From assembly GCF_000964365.1 (NCBI RefSeq), contig NZ_BANB01000165.1, positions 1 to 49,852 on the forward strand: DNA of 49,852 nucleotides, given 5' to 3'. Of the stretch, positions 9,565 to 21,194 are shown in pieces. The notes under the pieces were generated by a model. It was not told where the DNA came from and did not search any database. It saw nothing but the letters and a program-made list of their open reading frames with translations. Made by a program: the position numbers and the translations under genes. Each line of letters opens with the position of its first letter. The stretch's first letter is position 1. Source of the stretch: Acidisphaera rubrifaciens HS-AP3 (lineage in GTDB: Bacteria; Pseudomonadota; Alphaproteobacteria; Acetobacterales; Acetobacteraceae).

Positions 9565-11922
9565 ATGACGGACACATCCGGAGCGGATACCGATCTGGCG
9601 CTGCTGGACGCCTATTGGCGCGCGGCGAACTACCTGTCGGTCGGCCAGATCTATCTGCTCGACAATCCCCTGCTGCAGCGCCCGCTGCGTCCCGAGGACA
9701 TCAAGCCGCGCCTGCTCGGCCATTGGGGCACGACGCCGGGCCTCAATTTGGTGTACGCCCACCTCAACCGCATCATCAGGGCGCGCGACCTCGATGTCAT
9801 CTTCATCGCGGGCCCCGGACATGGCGGTCCGGCCGTGGTCGCCAACACGTATCTGGAAGGCACGTATTCGGAGCTGTATCCTCACGTCACGCCCGACACC
9901 GACGGGATGCGCGCGCTGTTCCGGCAGTTCTCGTTTCCCGGCGGCATCCCGAGCCATGCGGCACCGGAGACGCCCGGTTCGATCCATGAAGGCGGCGAGC
10001 TGGGCTATTCGCTGCTGCATGCCTATGGCGCGGTCTATGACAATCCCGACCTGATTGCCGCCTGCGTCGTCGGCGACGGCGAGGCGGAGACCGGCGCGCT
10101 CGCGGCGAGCTGGCACTCCAACAAGTTCATCAATCCGGCACGCGACGGCGCCGTTCTGCCGATCCTGCACCTCAACGGGTACAAGATCGCAGGTCCCACG
10201 GTCCTCGCCCGACTGCCGGAAGACGAGTTGCTGCAGCTGCTCGCCGGCTATGGTCACGCACCGGTCGTCGTCGCCGGCGACGATCCCGCGACGGTCCACC
10301 GTGGCCTGGCCGCTGCGCTCGACCGCGCATTCGACGACATCGCGGCGATCCAGCGCGAGGCGCGCGCGCACGGATTTCAACGCCGTCCCCGCTGGCCGAT
10401 GATCGTGCTGCGCACGCCGAAAGGCTGGACCGGCCCCAAGGAAGTGGATGGCCACCCTGTCGAAGGCACGTTCCACGCACATCAGGTCCCGCTCGGCGGC
10501 GTGCGGAGCAATCCGGCGCATCTCGCGCAGCTCGAAGCCTGGATGCGCAGCTATCGCCCCGACGACCTGTTCGGCCACGAGGGCCGGTTGCGGGCGGACC
10601 TTGCCGCATTGGCCCCGGTCGGACCGCGGCGCATGGGCGCCAACCCGAACGCCAACGGCGGCCTGCTGCTGCGTGGCCTCGACATGCCTGATTTCCGCGA
10701 CTACGCGGTGATGGTCGATCGGCCGGGTGGCGTCGATGCGGAGGCCACGCGCGCCGCCGGGCGCTTCCTGCGTGACATCATGGCCCGCAACGATCGCAGC
10801 TTCCGGCTGTTCGGCCCGGACGAGACCGCATCCAACCGTCTGGACGCGGTATTCGAGGTGACGGATCGCATGTCGGCGGCGGAGATCCGCCCCAGCGACG
10901 AGCATGTCGCGACTGACGGCCGCGTGATGGAAGTCCTGAGCGAGCATCTATGCCAGGGTTGGCTGGAGGGCTATCTGCTGACCGGCCGGCACGGCTTTTT
11001 TTCATGCTACGAGGCATTCATCCACATCATCGATTCGATGTTCAACCAGCATGCCAAGTGGCTGAAGGTCACCCGCCAGATACCGTGGCGCGCGTCGATT
11101 GCATCGCTCAACTATCTTCTGACCTCGCACGTGTGGCGACAGGACCATAACGGCTTCAGCCATCAGGACCCTGGCTTCCTCGATCACGTCGTCAGCAAGA
11201 AGGCCGAGATCGCACGGGTCTATCTGCCACCCGATGCGAACACGCTGCTGTCGGTGGTCGATCACTGCCTGCGGTCGCGCGACTATGTCAACGTCATCGT
11301 CGCGGGCAAGCAACCCTCGCCGCAATGGCTGGACATGGAGGCGGCCGAACGTCACTGCGCCCAGGGTCTCGGCGTCTGGAGTTGGGCCAGCACCGATCTG
11401 AATCAGGAGCCGGATGCCATCCTCGCCTGTGCCGGCGACGTGCCGACACTGGAAGCCCTCGCCGCGGCCGACCTCTTGCGCCGGCACATGCCGGAGGCAC
11501 GCATCCGCTTTGTCAATGTCGTGGATCTGATGACGCTGCAATCGCCGAGCGAACACCCGCACGGTCTGTCCGACCGGGACTTCGACGCGCTGTTCACACG
11601 CGACCGCCCCGTGATCTTCGCCTTCCACGGCTATCCGTCGCTGATCCACCGGCTGATCTACCGGCGCAGCCAGCCCTCGCGGTTTCACGTGCAGGGATAC
11701 CGCGAGGAAGGGACGACCACCACGCCCTTTGACATGACGGTGCTGAACGGCATCGACCGATTTCATCTTGCCGGACACGTGCTCGATCACGCGCCGCGTC
11801 TGCAGCCGAAGTCGGGCCATCTGCGGCAACTCCTGCGCGACCGTCTCGCCGAGCATCATGCCTATGTCCGGGCAGTCGGCGAGGATATGCCGGACGTGGC
11901 GGGCTGGCGGTGGGGCGGCTGA
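9565..11922 (+). CDS. Phosphoketolase (xylulose-5-phosphate/fructose-6-phosphate)
   Basis: A 785-residue thiamine-diphosphate enzyme that splits xylulose-5-phosphate, and often fructose-6-phosphate, with phosphate to acetyl phosphate plus an aldose phosphate. Diagnostic segments are [11 protein letters not shown] (catalytic-type H53), AGPGHGGPA, the ThDP/Mg motif GDGEAETG at 170-177, and the C-terminal [15 protein letters not shown] and [17 protein letters not shown]. Length is in the family range. I chose the ATG at 9565 because AGGAGAG sits eight bases upstream; an upstream TTG at 9463 would lie inside the FNR-like box. No acetate kinase or phosphotransacetylase gene is adjacent. The downstream neighbour is convergent. 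Confidence 0.95.
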   Translation: MTDTSGADTDLALLDAYWRAANYLSVGQIYLLDNPLLQRPLRPEDIKPRLLGHWGTTPGLNLVYAHLNRIIRARDLDVIFIAGPGHGGPAVVANTYLEGTYSELYPHVTPDTDGMRALFRQFSFPGGIPSHAAPETPGSIHEGGELGYSLLHAYGAVYDNPDLIAACVVGDGEAETGALAASWHSNKFINPARDGAVLPILHLNGYKIAGPTVLARLPEDELLQLLAGYGHAPVVVAGDDPATVHRGLAAALDRAFDDIAAIQREARAHGFQRRPRWPMIVLRTPKGWTGPKEVDGHPVEGTFHAHQVPLGGVRSNPAHLAQLEAWMRSYRPDDLFGHEGRLRADLAALAPVGPRRMGANPNANGGLLLRGLDMPDFRDYAVMVDRPGGVDAEATRAAGRFLRDIMARNDRSFRLFGPDETASNRLDAVFEVTDRMSAAEIRPSDEHVATDGRVMEVLSEHLCQGWLEGYLLTGRHGFFSCYEAFIHIIDSMFNQHAKWLKVTRQIPWRASIASLNYLLTSHVWRQDHNGFSHQDPGFLDHVVSKKAEIARVYLPPDANTLLSVVDHCLRSRDYVNVIVAGKQPSPQWLDMEAAERHCAQGLGVWSWASTDLNQEPDAILACAGDVPTLEALAAADLLRRHMPEARIRFVNVVDLMTLQSPSEHPHGLSDRDFDALFTRDRPVIFAFHGYPSLIHRLIYRRSQPSRFHVQGYREEGTTTTPFDMTVLNGIDRFHLAGHVLDHAPRLQPKSGHLRQLLRDRLAEHHAYVRAVGEDMPDVAGWRWGG

Positions 11923-11956
11923 ACGCAGCGCCGAATGACCGAACCGGCCCCGGCCT

Positions 11957-12409
11957 TCAGACGGCGGCGAAGCGATCCGCGAGGGCACGCAGGCCCGTCT
12001 CGTAGATATCGGCCTGCACCATGTGGATCAACGCGGCTTCCTGCGCGGCCGGAGGGGCGAAGCGCGCGCGCCAGACGACAAGCGCCTCCTCGCTTGCGGT
12101 CACCGGCAGCACCTGCATCGTCGCGACGTAATCGTAGAGCGGCACCGGCGCTTCCAGCAGGCAGTAGGTCAACGAGCGTTCGCGGTCCGACAGGGCAATC
12201 AGCTGCTCGCGGAGATGACCGCCCCCCGCGAGACGGAACGCCCGCACCGCCCCCACGACGTCGGCCGCATCGCCATCCTCGATCGCGCTCGCGTCGACCG
12301 CCGGATGCCACAGCGCATGCGCGTTGAAGTCGCGCAGCAGACGCCAAACCGACGCGGCCGGCGCCGGGATCACGCCGCTTCGCTCGATACGGACTAGGCT
12401 GCCGGCCAT
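11957..12409 (-). CDS. SRPBCC-family (START/polyketide-cyclase-like) protein, copy 2
   Basis: A 150-residue helix-grip (SRPBCC) protein with the usual opening IPAPAASVWRLLRDF (a beta strand then the first helix) and a single domain to the end. The family binds hydrophobic or aromatic ligands in a deep cavity; the ligand here is unknown. It is a clear paralogue of the upstream gene: RDFNA, VRAFRL, LIALSD and YVATMQVLPVT align one for one with the neighbour. The start at 12409 overlaps the upstream stop by 16 bases. It is the last gene of the long minus-strand unit and is convergent with the phosphoketolase gene. Confidence 0.85.
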   Translation of the reverse strand: MAGSLVRIERSGVIPAPAASVWRLLRDFNAHALWHPAVDASAIEDGDAADVVGAVRAFRLAGGGHLREQLIALSDRERSLTYCLLEAPVPLYDYVATMQVLPVTASEEALVVWRARFAPPAAQEAALIHMVQADIYETGLRALADRFAAV

Positions 12410-12837
12410 GGGCGGCGCTGCAACGCGACCAGGCCGGCGAGGAAGACGTTGCGGCCGATATGGTCCACCAGTTCGCCCTCCCGTGCCTCGGCGCAGCGGA
12501 ATGACGCCGACCACTCCGCGAAGGCCTTGTTTCCCTGCGTCACCGGCAGCAGCCGCAGCGTCGCCACGTAGCCCTCGACCGCCATGGGGCTTTCGAGGAT
12601 CGAGTACGTCATCGAAAACTCGTAGTCGGACAGGGCCAGCAGACGTTCACGGATCATTCCGCCGTCGCGCAGACGGAAGACGCGGACGCAGCCGACCTGT
12701 GCGGCCGGCTGGTTGCGTTCTATGCGGCTCTCCACGACGAAAGGCGTCCAGGCCGGCAAGGCGTTGAAGTCGCGGATCACGCCCCATACCGCGCCCGCCG
12801 GCGCATCGATCACGGCGGAGACGTAGACCTCGGCCAC
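12394..12837 (-). CDS. SRPBCC-family (START/polyketide-cyclase-like) protein, copy 1
   Basis: A 147-residue SRPBCC protein (IDAPAGAVWGVIRDF at the N-terminus; CVRVFRLRDGGMIRERLLALSD in the middle). It is a tandem duplicate of the gene that follows it. It begins only ten bases after the flotillin gene on the same strand, so the three are probably read together. No signal peptide, hence cytoplasmic. Such proteins are annotated variously as cyclases, lipid carriers or toxin-like RatA relatives; nothing here selects among these. Confidence 0.85.
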   Translation of the reverse strand: MAEVYVSAVIDAPAGAVWGVIRDFNALPAWTPFVVESRIERNQPAAQVGCVRVFRLRDGGMIRERLLALSDYEFSMTYSILESPMAVEGYVATLRLLPVTQGNKAFAEWSASFRCAEAREGELVDHIGRNVFLAGLVALQRRPWPAA

Positions 12838-12847
12838 GTCCGACCCT

Positions 12848-15046
12848 TCAGCGATCGCGATCGTCGTCGCGTGGCGGCGGACCGCCGGCGGGGGCGCCAG
12901 GGGATTTCTGTCGGTTGCGCGTCAGCGCGTCGATGTCCTTCGCATCACGCAACACGTCCGTCATCCGCCCGACGCTGCCGCCCTCGATGCCGACTTCCTT
13001 CATCAGGCTGTCGATCATCGGCGCCTGCACGCGATAGCGCAGCGCGCTGTCGATCACCTCGTCCGTGACGGTGCGGCGTCCGTCCTGACCGGCGCCGAGG
13101 CCGTCGACATGCAGGATGTTGATCCCCTCGATCTTCTCCATCGGGCGCACGCTTTCCCGCACGATCCCCTCGATCTTGTCCAGCAGCTTCATGCGCACGC
13201 GCGACGCGCGGGCCTCGCCGCTCAGCACGTTATCGGCCTCGTTGGCGAGCCGCGCGCCCTCGGCATCCACCCTCTGGCGCGTCGCTTCGGCATCGGCACG
13301 GATAACGGTGGCGTCGGCCTCGGCCTGCGCCGCGATCCGTTGCGCCTCGGCAAAGCTCATCGCCGCCTCCCGCTCGGCCTCCGCGCGCGCGATCAGGCGC
13401 AGACGTTCACGTTCCGTGTCGCGTGCGGTCGCGATCAACTCGACCATCTTCCGCCGTTCCGCGATGGCACGCTCCCGCGTGGTCATCGCCTGTTCCTCGG
13501 CCTGCACCGCATGCGCCCGCGCCGCCTCGGCCCCGGCGATTGCCTCCGACCGTTCCTTCGAGCGGTTCGCGAGTTCGACCGCGCGTTCGATTTCCGCAAG
13601 CTCGACCAGGCGGTCGCGGTCGATCTCCAGCCGCCGCAGGTCACGCTCGCGCAGCAGATGCGCCTCGCGCACCCCACGCTCGGCCGCGATGCGGGCCCGC
13701 TCGATCTCCTCGCCGGAGACGATTTCCGCCTCCTCGAACGCCTGCCGCCGGCCGATCTCCAGAGCCTGGACGGCGCGCTCGCGTTCGATGCGCGCCTCGT
13801 CGACACTGCGTTCCCCGGCGAGCCGTTCGCGCTCGATTTCCGCGCGGGACGCGATCTCGGCGCGACGCGCCTCGATGTCGGCGGCGATCACCTCCACCGA
13901 CTTGCGCGACAGGGCGATCTCACGCTCACGCTCCGCCAGCTCGACGGCCTGCCGTCGCGCGACCTCGAGCGCCTCCTGGGCACGCTGGCGCTCGATCCGC
14001 TCGCGCTCGACCGCGAGACCGAGGGCGATCTCCTCCCGCTCCGTCGCCTCGCGACTTTTGAGTTCCGATACCTCCAGCGTCTGCCGCCGGGCGATCTCGC
14101 GCCGTCGGATGCCTTCCTCATTCTCGATCCGCAATTCGGTCAGGGCACGGTCCTGGGCGATGCGCGTGCGCTCGGTCGCCTCGTTCGCCTCGATCTGCGC
14201 TTGCTGGGCCTCATGGTCGCGCATGGCGCGCTCGCGGGCCAGTTCCGCCCGCTGCATCGCCCGGCGGACCTCGATCTCGCGTTCCTGTTCGAGACGCGCA
14301 TATTCGGTCTCGCGTTCGATCTCCAGCACGCGCCGTTCGGAATCGAGGTTCTGGTTGCGTATGTCGAGCATCGTCTGCTGCTCGATCTGATTACGGGCGC
14401 GGCGCCGCGACTCGATAATCTCCGTGATTTGCGTCAACCCTTCGGCGTCGAACGCGTTCGAAGGATCGAAGTGATCGAGCGACGTCTGGTCGATGTCGAC
14501 GAGTGCCACGCTTTCCAGCTCCAGCCCGTTATAGGCCAGGGCCTCCGCCGCATGCTCGCGCACGCGCGCCATGTAGACGCCGCGCTTCTCGTGCATATCC
14601 TGCAAGGTCATCTCCGCGGCCACGGTGCGCAGGGCGGAGGCGAACTTGCCTTCGAACAGGTCACGGATGCTGTCGGGCTGCATCGCCCGGCGTCCCAAAG
14701 TCTGCGAGGCAAGCGCGACCGCCTCGCGCGTCGGCGACACGCGCAGGAAGAATTCGGCGACGATATCGACACGCATGCGGTCGCGCGTGATCAGGGCTCC
14801 GCCATCGGCGCGGCGCACCTCGATCCGCATCACATTCATGTTGACGGGCGACACTTCGTGCAGGACGGGGATGACGAAGGCGCCGCTGTTGATCACCACG
14901 CATTCGCCGCCGAAGCCGGTGCGGACGAAGGCGACCTCCTTCGTCGAGCGGCGATAGAGCCAGCGCAACAGGTAGACGCCGATCACGACGACCACCGCCA
15001 GAACGATGAGCCACAGGATCGCGGCTCCCAGAATCTGCGTTCCCAT
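12848..15046 (-). CDS. Flotillin-like (YqiK family) SPFH membrane protein with very long coiled coil
   Basis: A 732-residue membrane scaffold. An N-terminal hydrophobic anchor (about residues 4-27, ILGAAILWLIVLAVVVVIGV) is followed by an SPFH domain (about 35-215, starting STKEVAFVRTGFGGECVVI). Next comes an almost unbroken charged helical stretch to about residue 600, rich in E-R/E-I heptads, and a C-terminal region with an EGINILHVDGLG segment. Flotillins organise membrane microdomains and oligomerise through these parts. The coiled coil is longer than I expect for YqiK (E. coli about 550 residues in all). The usual NfeD/YqiJ partner gene is not next to it. The ATG at 15046 or the GTG just before it gives the start. 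Confidence 0.88.
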   Translation of the reverse strand: MGTQILGAAILWLIVLAVVVVIGVYLLRWLYRRSTKEVAFVRTGFGGECVVINSGAFVIPVLHEVSPVNMNVMRIEVRRADGGALITRDRMRVDIVAEFFLRVSPTREAVALASQTLGRRAMQPDSIRDLFEGKFASALRTVAAEMTLQDMHEKRGVYMARVREHAAEALAYNGLELESVALVDIDQTSLDHFDPSNAFDAEGLTQITEIIESRRRARNQIEQQTMLDIRNQNLDSERRVLEIERETEYARLEQEREIEVRRAMQRAELARERAMRDHEAQQAQIEANEATERTRIAQDRALTELRIENEEGIRRREIARRQTLEVSELKSREATEREEIALGLAVERERIERQRAQEALEVARRQAVELAEREREIALSRKSVEVIAADIEARRAEIASRAEIERERLAGERSVDEARIERERAVQALEIGRRQAFEEAEIVSGEEIERARIAAERGVREAHLLRERDLRRLEIDRDRLVELAEIERAVELANRSKERSEAIAGAEAARAHAVQAEEQAMTTRERAIAERRKMVELIATARDTERERLRLIARAEAEREAAMSFAEAQRIAAQAEADATVIRADAEATRQRVDAEGARLANEADNVLSGEARASRVRMKLLDKIEGIVRESVRPMEKIEGINILHVDGLGAGQDGRRTVTDEVIDSALRYRVQAPMIDSLMKEVGIEGGSVGRMTDVLRDAKDIDALTRNRQKSPGAPAGGPPPRDDDRDR

Positions 15047-15071
15047 CACTCCGTTTCCCCCGACATCGGCT

Positions 15072-15905
15072 TCAGCCCTGTCCGATCGCCTTGAAACGCC
15101 GCGTCTGTTCGACGAGCGCCCGCTCCGTCGGCAGCCGCTCCATCGAGGAGGCGCCGTAGAAGCCGTGGCAGTTGCGCGTGTTGGCAAGGATGTAGGCCGC
15201 GTCGTCCGGCTCCGCGACCGGGCCACCATGCACCAGCACGAGAATGTCCGACCGCACCCGCAGCGCCGCCTCGGCCCAGGCGTCGACCAGGGCCGGACAG
15301 TCGGCGAGACGAAGCGCGGTATCCGCGCCGATCGACCCGCCGGTGGTCAGTCCGAGATGGCAGACAATGATATCGGCCCCGGCCCGCGCCATGGCGGCGG
15401 CCTCGTCCTCATTGAACACGTATGGCGTTGTCAGCAGATCACGGTCATGGGCCGCCGCGATCATGTCGATTTCCTGGCCATAGGACATGCCGGTCTCCTC
15501 CAGGTTCGCCCGGAAGACGCCGTCGATCAGTCCCACGGTCGGGAAGTTCTGCACGCCGGAAAAACCCGCCGCCTTCAGGTCGTCGAGAAAGCGGTCGAAC
15601 AGGCAGAAGGGATCGGTGCCGTTGACGCCAGCCAGGACAGGCGTGCGGCGCACCACCGGCAGCACCTCGCGCCCCATCTCCATGACGATGTCGTTGGCGT
15701 TGCCGTAGGCCAGCAGGCCGGCGAGCGAGCCCCGGCCAGCCATGCGATAGCGGCCGGAATTGTAGATGACGATCAGGTCGATCCCGCCCGCCTCCTCGCA
15801 TTTGGCCGACAGGCCGGTCCCGGCGCCGCCGCCGATGATCGGCTCGCGACGCGCCGCCATTTCGCGGAAGCGTTCCATCAGGACGGCGCGTTCGAAGCGC
15901 GGCAT
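15072..15905 (-). CDS. PEP-hydrolase-like TIM-barrel protein (Tm-1 C-terminal-domain family)
   Basis: A 277-residue TIM barrel of the family annotated as phosphoenolpyruvate hydrolase-like or 'TIM-barrel signal transduction' protein. The hallmark is [17 protein letters not shown] (residues 25-41) followed by [17 protein letters not shown] (43-59) and then LLAYGNAND. In tomato the same domain forms the C-terminal half of Tm-1. Its start lies two bases after the stop of the gene that carries the other half of Tm-1, so the pair is tightly coupled. The true reaction in bacteria is, as far as I know, not established; retro-aldol or lyase chemistry is plausible from the fold. Confidence 0.88.
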   Translation of the reverse strand: MPRFERAVLMERFREMAARREPIIGGGAGTGLSAKCEEAGGIDLIVIYNSGRYRMAGRGSLAGLLAYGNANDIVMEMGREVLPVVRRTPVLAGVNGTDPFCLFDRFLDDLKAAGFSGVQNFPTVGLIDGVFRANLEETGMSYGQEIDMIAAAHDRDLLTTPYVFNEDEAAAMARAGADIIVCHLGLTTGGSIGADTALRLADCPALVDAWAEAALRVRSDILVLVHGGPVAEPDDAAYILANTRNCHGFYGASSMERLPTERALVEQTRRFKAIGQG

Positions 15906-15907
15906 GG

Positions 15908-18101
<2,194 letters not shown>

Positions 18102-18109
<8 letters not shown>

Positions 18110-18884
18110 GCGCGCCGCCGAGATAGATGGCCTGCACCTCGGCATCCGCCTCGATCTCGTCGGGCGTGCCTTCCTTGAAGATGCGACCGTTGTGCATCAT
18201 CGTCACCCGCTCCGCGACGCGCAGGGCGACATCGAGATCATGCTCGATGATGATGTAGCCGATATGCGCCGGCAGCGCCGTCAGGATCGCCACGAGGTCA
18301 CGGCGTTCGGTGGGCGCAAGCCCGGCGGCGGGTTCGTCGAACAGGATGAAACGCGGCGCGCCGGCCAGCGCGAGCGCGATCTCGACCTGCCGCTTCTGCC
18401 CATGGCTGAGCTGCCCCACGGCGACATCCCGCGCATCATCAAGGCGAACGGCATGCAGCAATTGCTCCGCCTGCGCGCGTGTGGCGTCGTCGCGGCGCGG
18501 GCGCAGCAGCGAGAAGCGCCGGCGCGAGACGCCCCGGCATGCGAGGAAGATGCTGTCGATCACCGAAAGCCCGTCGAACAGCAGCGAGATCTGATAGGTC
18601 CGGCGCAGACCGCGGCGGATACGTTCGTGCGCGGGAAAATGCGTCACGTCCTCGCCGAAGAAGCGGATACGGCCGGACGAGGGCGGAAAGTCGCCGGTGA
18701 TGGTGTTGAACAGCGTGGTCTTGCCGGCCCCGTTCGAGCCAAGGATGGCGCGGCGCTCACCGGCGCGGACCGACAAGGTGATGTCGGCCAGCGCGGTGAG
18801 CGCCCCGAACCGCCGGCCGACGCCGACGAGGTCGAGGGCGTGCGCCCCGGCCTCATCCAGCGACAGCGCGACGGCATCGGACAT
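18102..18884 (-). CDS. ABC transporter ATP-binding protein, LivG type
   Basis: A 260-residue ATPase of the branched-chain amino-acid/amide (HAAT) importer family. It has Walker A GSNGAGKTT, signature LSHGQKRQVEIA (serine-histidine variant common in LivG), Walker B FILFDEPAAGL, and the LivG-type RRTYQISLLFDGLSV segment. It pairs with the LivF half of the downstream fusion, with which it overlaps by eight bases. Together with LivH, LivM and the binding protein upstream it completes an importer. Substrate is unknown and need not be an amino acid. Confidence 0.93.
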
Positions 18885-18891
18885 GCGCAGC

Positions 18892-20136
18892 CTACTTGCA
18901 GCTCGGGTTGTCGCGGCTCGGGTGGCCGATCTTCAGGAACTCCGCCTCCGGCTCGCCCAGGGTCTGGTTCACGTTGTCGACCACCTTGATGACCTTGTTC
19001 AGCAGCACGCCGCCCTTCCCCTCCGTCACCTCGGTCACGAAGATATCGGCGATGCCGTTGCGGTTGTGATCGAGTTTGACCGGGCCGGTCGGCGTGTCGA
19101 ACGACAAGGTCGACAGAACCTCGCGGTATTTCTTGCCGCCATCGGACAGATCGCCGTTGACCTTGGCAAGCGCAAGGAGCGCGGCTTTCGTATTGACGTA
19201 ATAGGCATGCGCGAACAGCGACGGTACCGGAAATCCGTCCGGGAAGGCCTTGCGGTATTCCGCGGTGAAGGCCTTCCATCGCGGATCGTCCCACGTGTCG
19301 GCGGTCGGACCTGCGGCCGGCGTGCCGATCACGGCATTGCGTATGGTGCCCTTGGACCCCAGCACGGTCTGATCGACCGTGATCGAGCCGCCGATCAGAT
19401 GCGCCTTGCCGCCGGACTGCTGATACTGCGTCAGGAAGTTGATCGCATCGGCGCCGCCGAGCGCAACATAGACGGCGTCCACGTCGTCGGGCAGCGCGGC
19501 GATCACCGAGGAGTAGTCCTTGTTGCCGATCGGCACCCAGAACTTCGCCGTGACATGGCCGCCGAGCTTGCAGAACGGCAGCATGAAGCCTTCCACCTGA
19601 CTGTACGGGAAGGAATAGTCTTCCGCGACCGTCGCGACGGTATGGTATCCCTTGACCTTGTAGACATACTCGCCGAGGCCGGCCATCCACTGCACACCGT
19701 CGGTAGAGAAGCGGAAGAAGTTCGGCGCCGGGCTGTAGAGCGTCGTGTCCTGCGCCGCGGACGAGCCGTTGAGGAACGTCACGTTGGGTTGCGTCTTGGC
19801 ATAGTCCTTGATCGCGATGCCTTCCGACCCGGACAGCGGACCGATCAGGATCTGATCGCCGTCCTGCTCCACCAGCTTGCGCGCGGCCTTGACGGCGCTG
19901 TCCGGCGTCGCGTCGGACGAGCCATAGGTGACGACGATCTTCTTGCCGGCGACGGTGTAATTGACTTCCTGCAGGGCGAGCTTCATGCCGCGAAGCCCGT
20001 CCTGACCGAGGACGGTGAACGCGCCTTCCAGCGTCGCGAGGCCGCCCATCTTGATGACGTCCTCCGCCCGCGCCGGCTGCGCCAGACAGGCGGCCGCCAG
20101 CGCCGCCGCCATAACGGTGCGTCGTTTGGTGAGCAT
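18892..20136 (-). CDS. Periplasmic substrate-binding protein of a HAAT-type ABC importer
   Basis: A 414-residue type-I periplasmic binding protein (Peripla_BP_6 family). The N-terminus MLTKRRTVMAAALAAACLA with PARA before EDVIKMGG is a signal peptide, probably cut after A24; the cysteine at 17 makes a lipoprotein site possible but not convincing. The mature protein shows the family pattern IKMGGLATLEGAF, GLRGMKLALQEVN and ILIGPLSGSEG. A strong Shine-Dalgarno (GGGAGGAT) precedes the ATG at 20136. It lies between livM and livG. The ligand is not predictable here; the neighbouring hydrolases suggest an organic acid, amide or aromatic-derived compound. Confidence 0.92.
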   Translation of the reverse strand: MLTKRRTVMAAALAAACLAQPARAEDVIKMGGLATLEGAFTVLGQDGLRGMKLALQEVNYTVAGKKIVVTYGSSDATPDSAVKAARKLVEQDGDQILIGPLSGSEGIAIKDYAKTQPNVTFLNGSSAAQDTTLYSPAPNFFRFSTDGVQWMAGLGEYVYKVKGYHTVATVAEDYSFPYSQVEGFMLPFCKLGGHVTAKFWVPIGNKDYSSVIAALPDDVDAVYVALGGADAINFLTQYQQSGGKAHLIGGSITVDQTVLGSKGTIRNAVIGTPAAGPTADTWDDPRWKAFTAEYRKAFPDGFPVPSLFAHAYYVNTKAALLALAKVNGDLSDGGKKYREVLSTLSFDTPTGPVKLDHNRNGIADIFVTEVTEGKGGVLLNKVIKVVDNVNQTLGEPEAEFLKIGHPSRDNPSCK

Positions 20137-20171
20137 CGATATCCTCCCTTTGGATATATTCTGGTTCTTGG

Positions 20172-21194
20172 TCATATCCGTGACCGCTGCGGGACGGCCC
20201 CGGCGGGTCGCGCGGGCTCGGGCTCGGCGAAACTGCGCGTGGGCACGGCGTTGCGCAGCCGGGCAAACAAGCCGAGCAAACCGTCCGGCGACAGCAGGAC
20301 GACAGCCAGGAACACGATGCCGATGACCGTGTTGAAACGCTCGGGATCGATCAGGTCGATGGCGAAGTTCTGCAGCACGGCAAACAGCAGCGCGCCGAAA
20401 TACGGGCCCGCCGGCCGGCGTATGCCGCCGACGACCGCGATGACCAGCGTGTCGATGGCCGCGGCGACGCTGATCGTGCCCGGCGAGATCTGGCTGTTGA
20501 ACCAGACCAGAAGCACACCGGCCGTCGCGGCGATCACCCCCGCCAGGAAAAACGCGAAGACGCGCAGCGCCGGCACGTTGAAGCCCAGGGCGCGCATCCG
20601 GCGCGGATTGTCCCGCACCGCCTGCAGCGCGAGGCCGAAGGTCGATCGCTCGCCGTACAGCGCGGCCGCATAGAAAGCCGCGGCGACCGCGAGGCAGAGG
20701 TAATAGAACGGAATCGGCCTGCGCCACGCGATGCCGAACGCATGCGGCGGCACGACGCCGTGGAAACCGTTGAAGCCGTTCAGCACCGCGTAGTTCTGTC
20801 GCGCGAAATAGAAAAAGGCCGTCGCGACCGCCAGCGTGATCATGATCATGTAGATCCCGGCCGAGCGGACCGCGAGCAGGCCGATCAGGCTTGCCACCAC
20901 GGATGCGATCAGTACGGCGACGGGCACATACAGCCACCACGGCCAGCCGAAGCCGAGCAGACCGGATTCGTTGGTGCCGAGGATCGCGACCAGGTAGCCG
21001 GCCACGCCCGCGACCATCATCTGCGCGAGGCTGACCATGCCGCCGTATCCGGCGAGGATCATCAGCGACAGCGCGATCGTCCCCAGGATCAGCGAATACG
21101 CCCCGATCTGGAAGACGAAGAACGGCGATGCCACCAGCGGATACGCCAGCAGCAGCAGCCCTGCGACCAGATGCGTCGCGGCTCTGGGGCTCAT
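20172..21194 (-). CDS. ABC transporter permease, LivM type
   Basis: A 340-residue inner-membrane permease with about nine to ten hydrophobic segments. It carries the LivM features GYGGMVSLAQMMVAGVAGY, the EAA-like loop RMRALGFNVPALRVFAFFLAGVIA, and GPYFGALLFAVLQNF near the end. The ATG overlaps the LivH stop by four bases (ATGA), so the two permease subunits are translated together. A 35-base gap separates it from the binding-protein gene that follows. Confidence 0.93.
   Translation of the reverse strand: MSPRAATHLVAGLLLLAYPLVASPFFVFQIGAYSLILGTIALSLMILAGYGGMVSLAQMMVAGVAGYLVAILGTNESGLLGFGWPWWLYVPVAVLIASVVASLIGLLAVRSAGIYMIMITLAVATAFFYFARQNYAVLNGFNGFHGVVPPHAFGIAWRRPIPFYYLCLAVAAAFYAAALYGERSTFGLALQAVRDNPRRMRALGFNVPALRVFAFFLAGVIAATAGVLLVWFNSQISPGTISVAAAIDTLVIAVVGGIRRPAGPYFGALLFAVLQNFAIDLIDPERFNTVIGIVFLAVVLLSPDGLLGLFARLRNAVPTRSFAEPEPARPAGAVPQRSRI

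Noticed and set aside
11923-11956. Terminator between the phosphoketolase and the SRPBCC gene.
   Set aside because: Only a short CCGG-CC-CCGG self-complementary stretch is present; too weak to call a stem-loop.
13400-14400. Repeat-like stretch in the flotillin gene as a DNA repeat array or CRISPR.
   Set aside because: The repetition comes from heptad coding of E/R/A codons; there are no identical repeats with regular unique spacers.
13109-15094. A 661-residue plus-strand open frame over the flotillin gene.
   Set aside because: It is the mirror of the repetitive E/R coiled-coil codons; Leu/Arg/Asp-rich without a fold signature. The minus-strand anchor, SPFH domain and coiled coil are coherent.
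18110-18145. An earlier ATG (18145) for the ABC/Tm-1 fusion.
   Set aside because: It would extend the overlap with livG and add residues not typical of LivF; ATG 18109 gives the usual N-terminus and an 8-base overlap.
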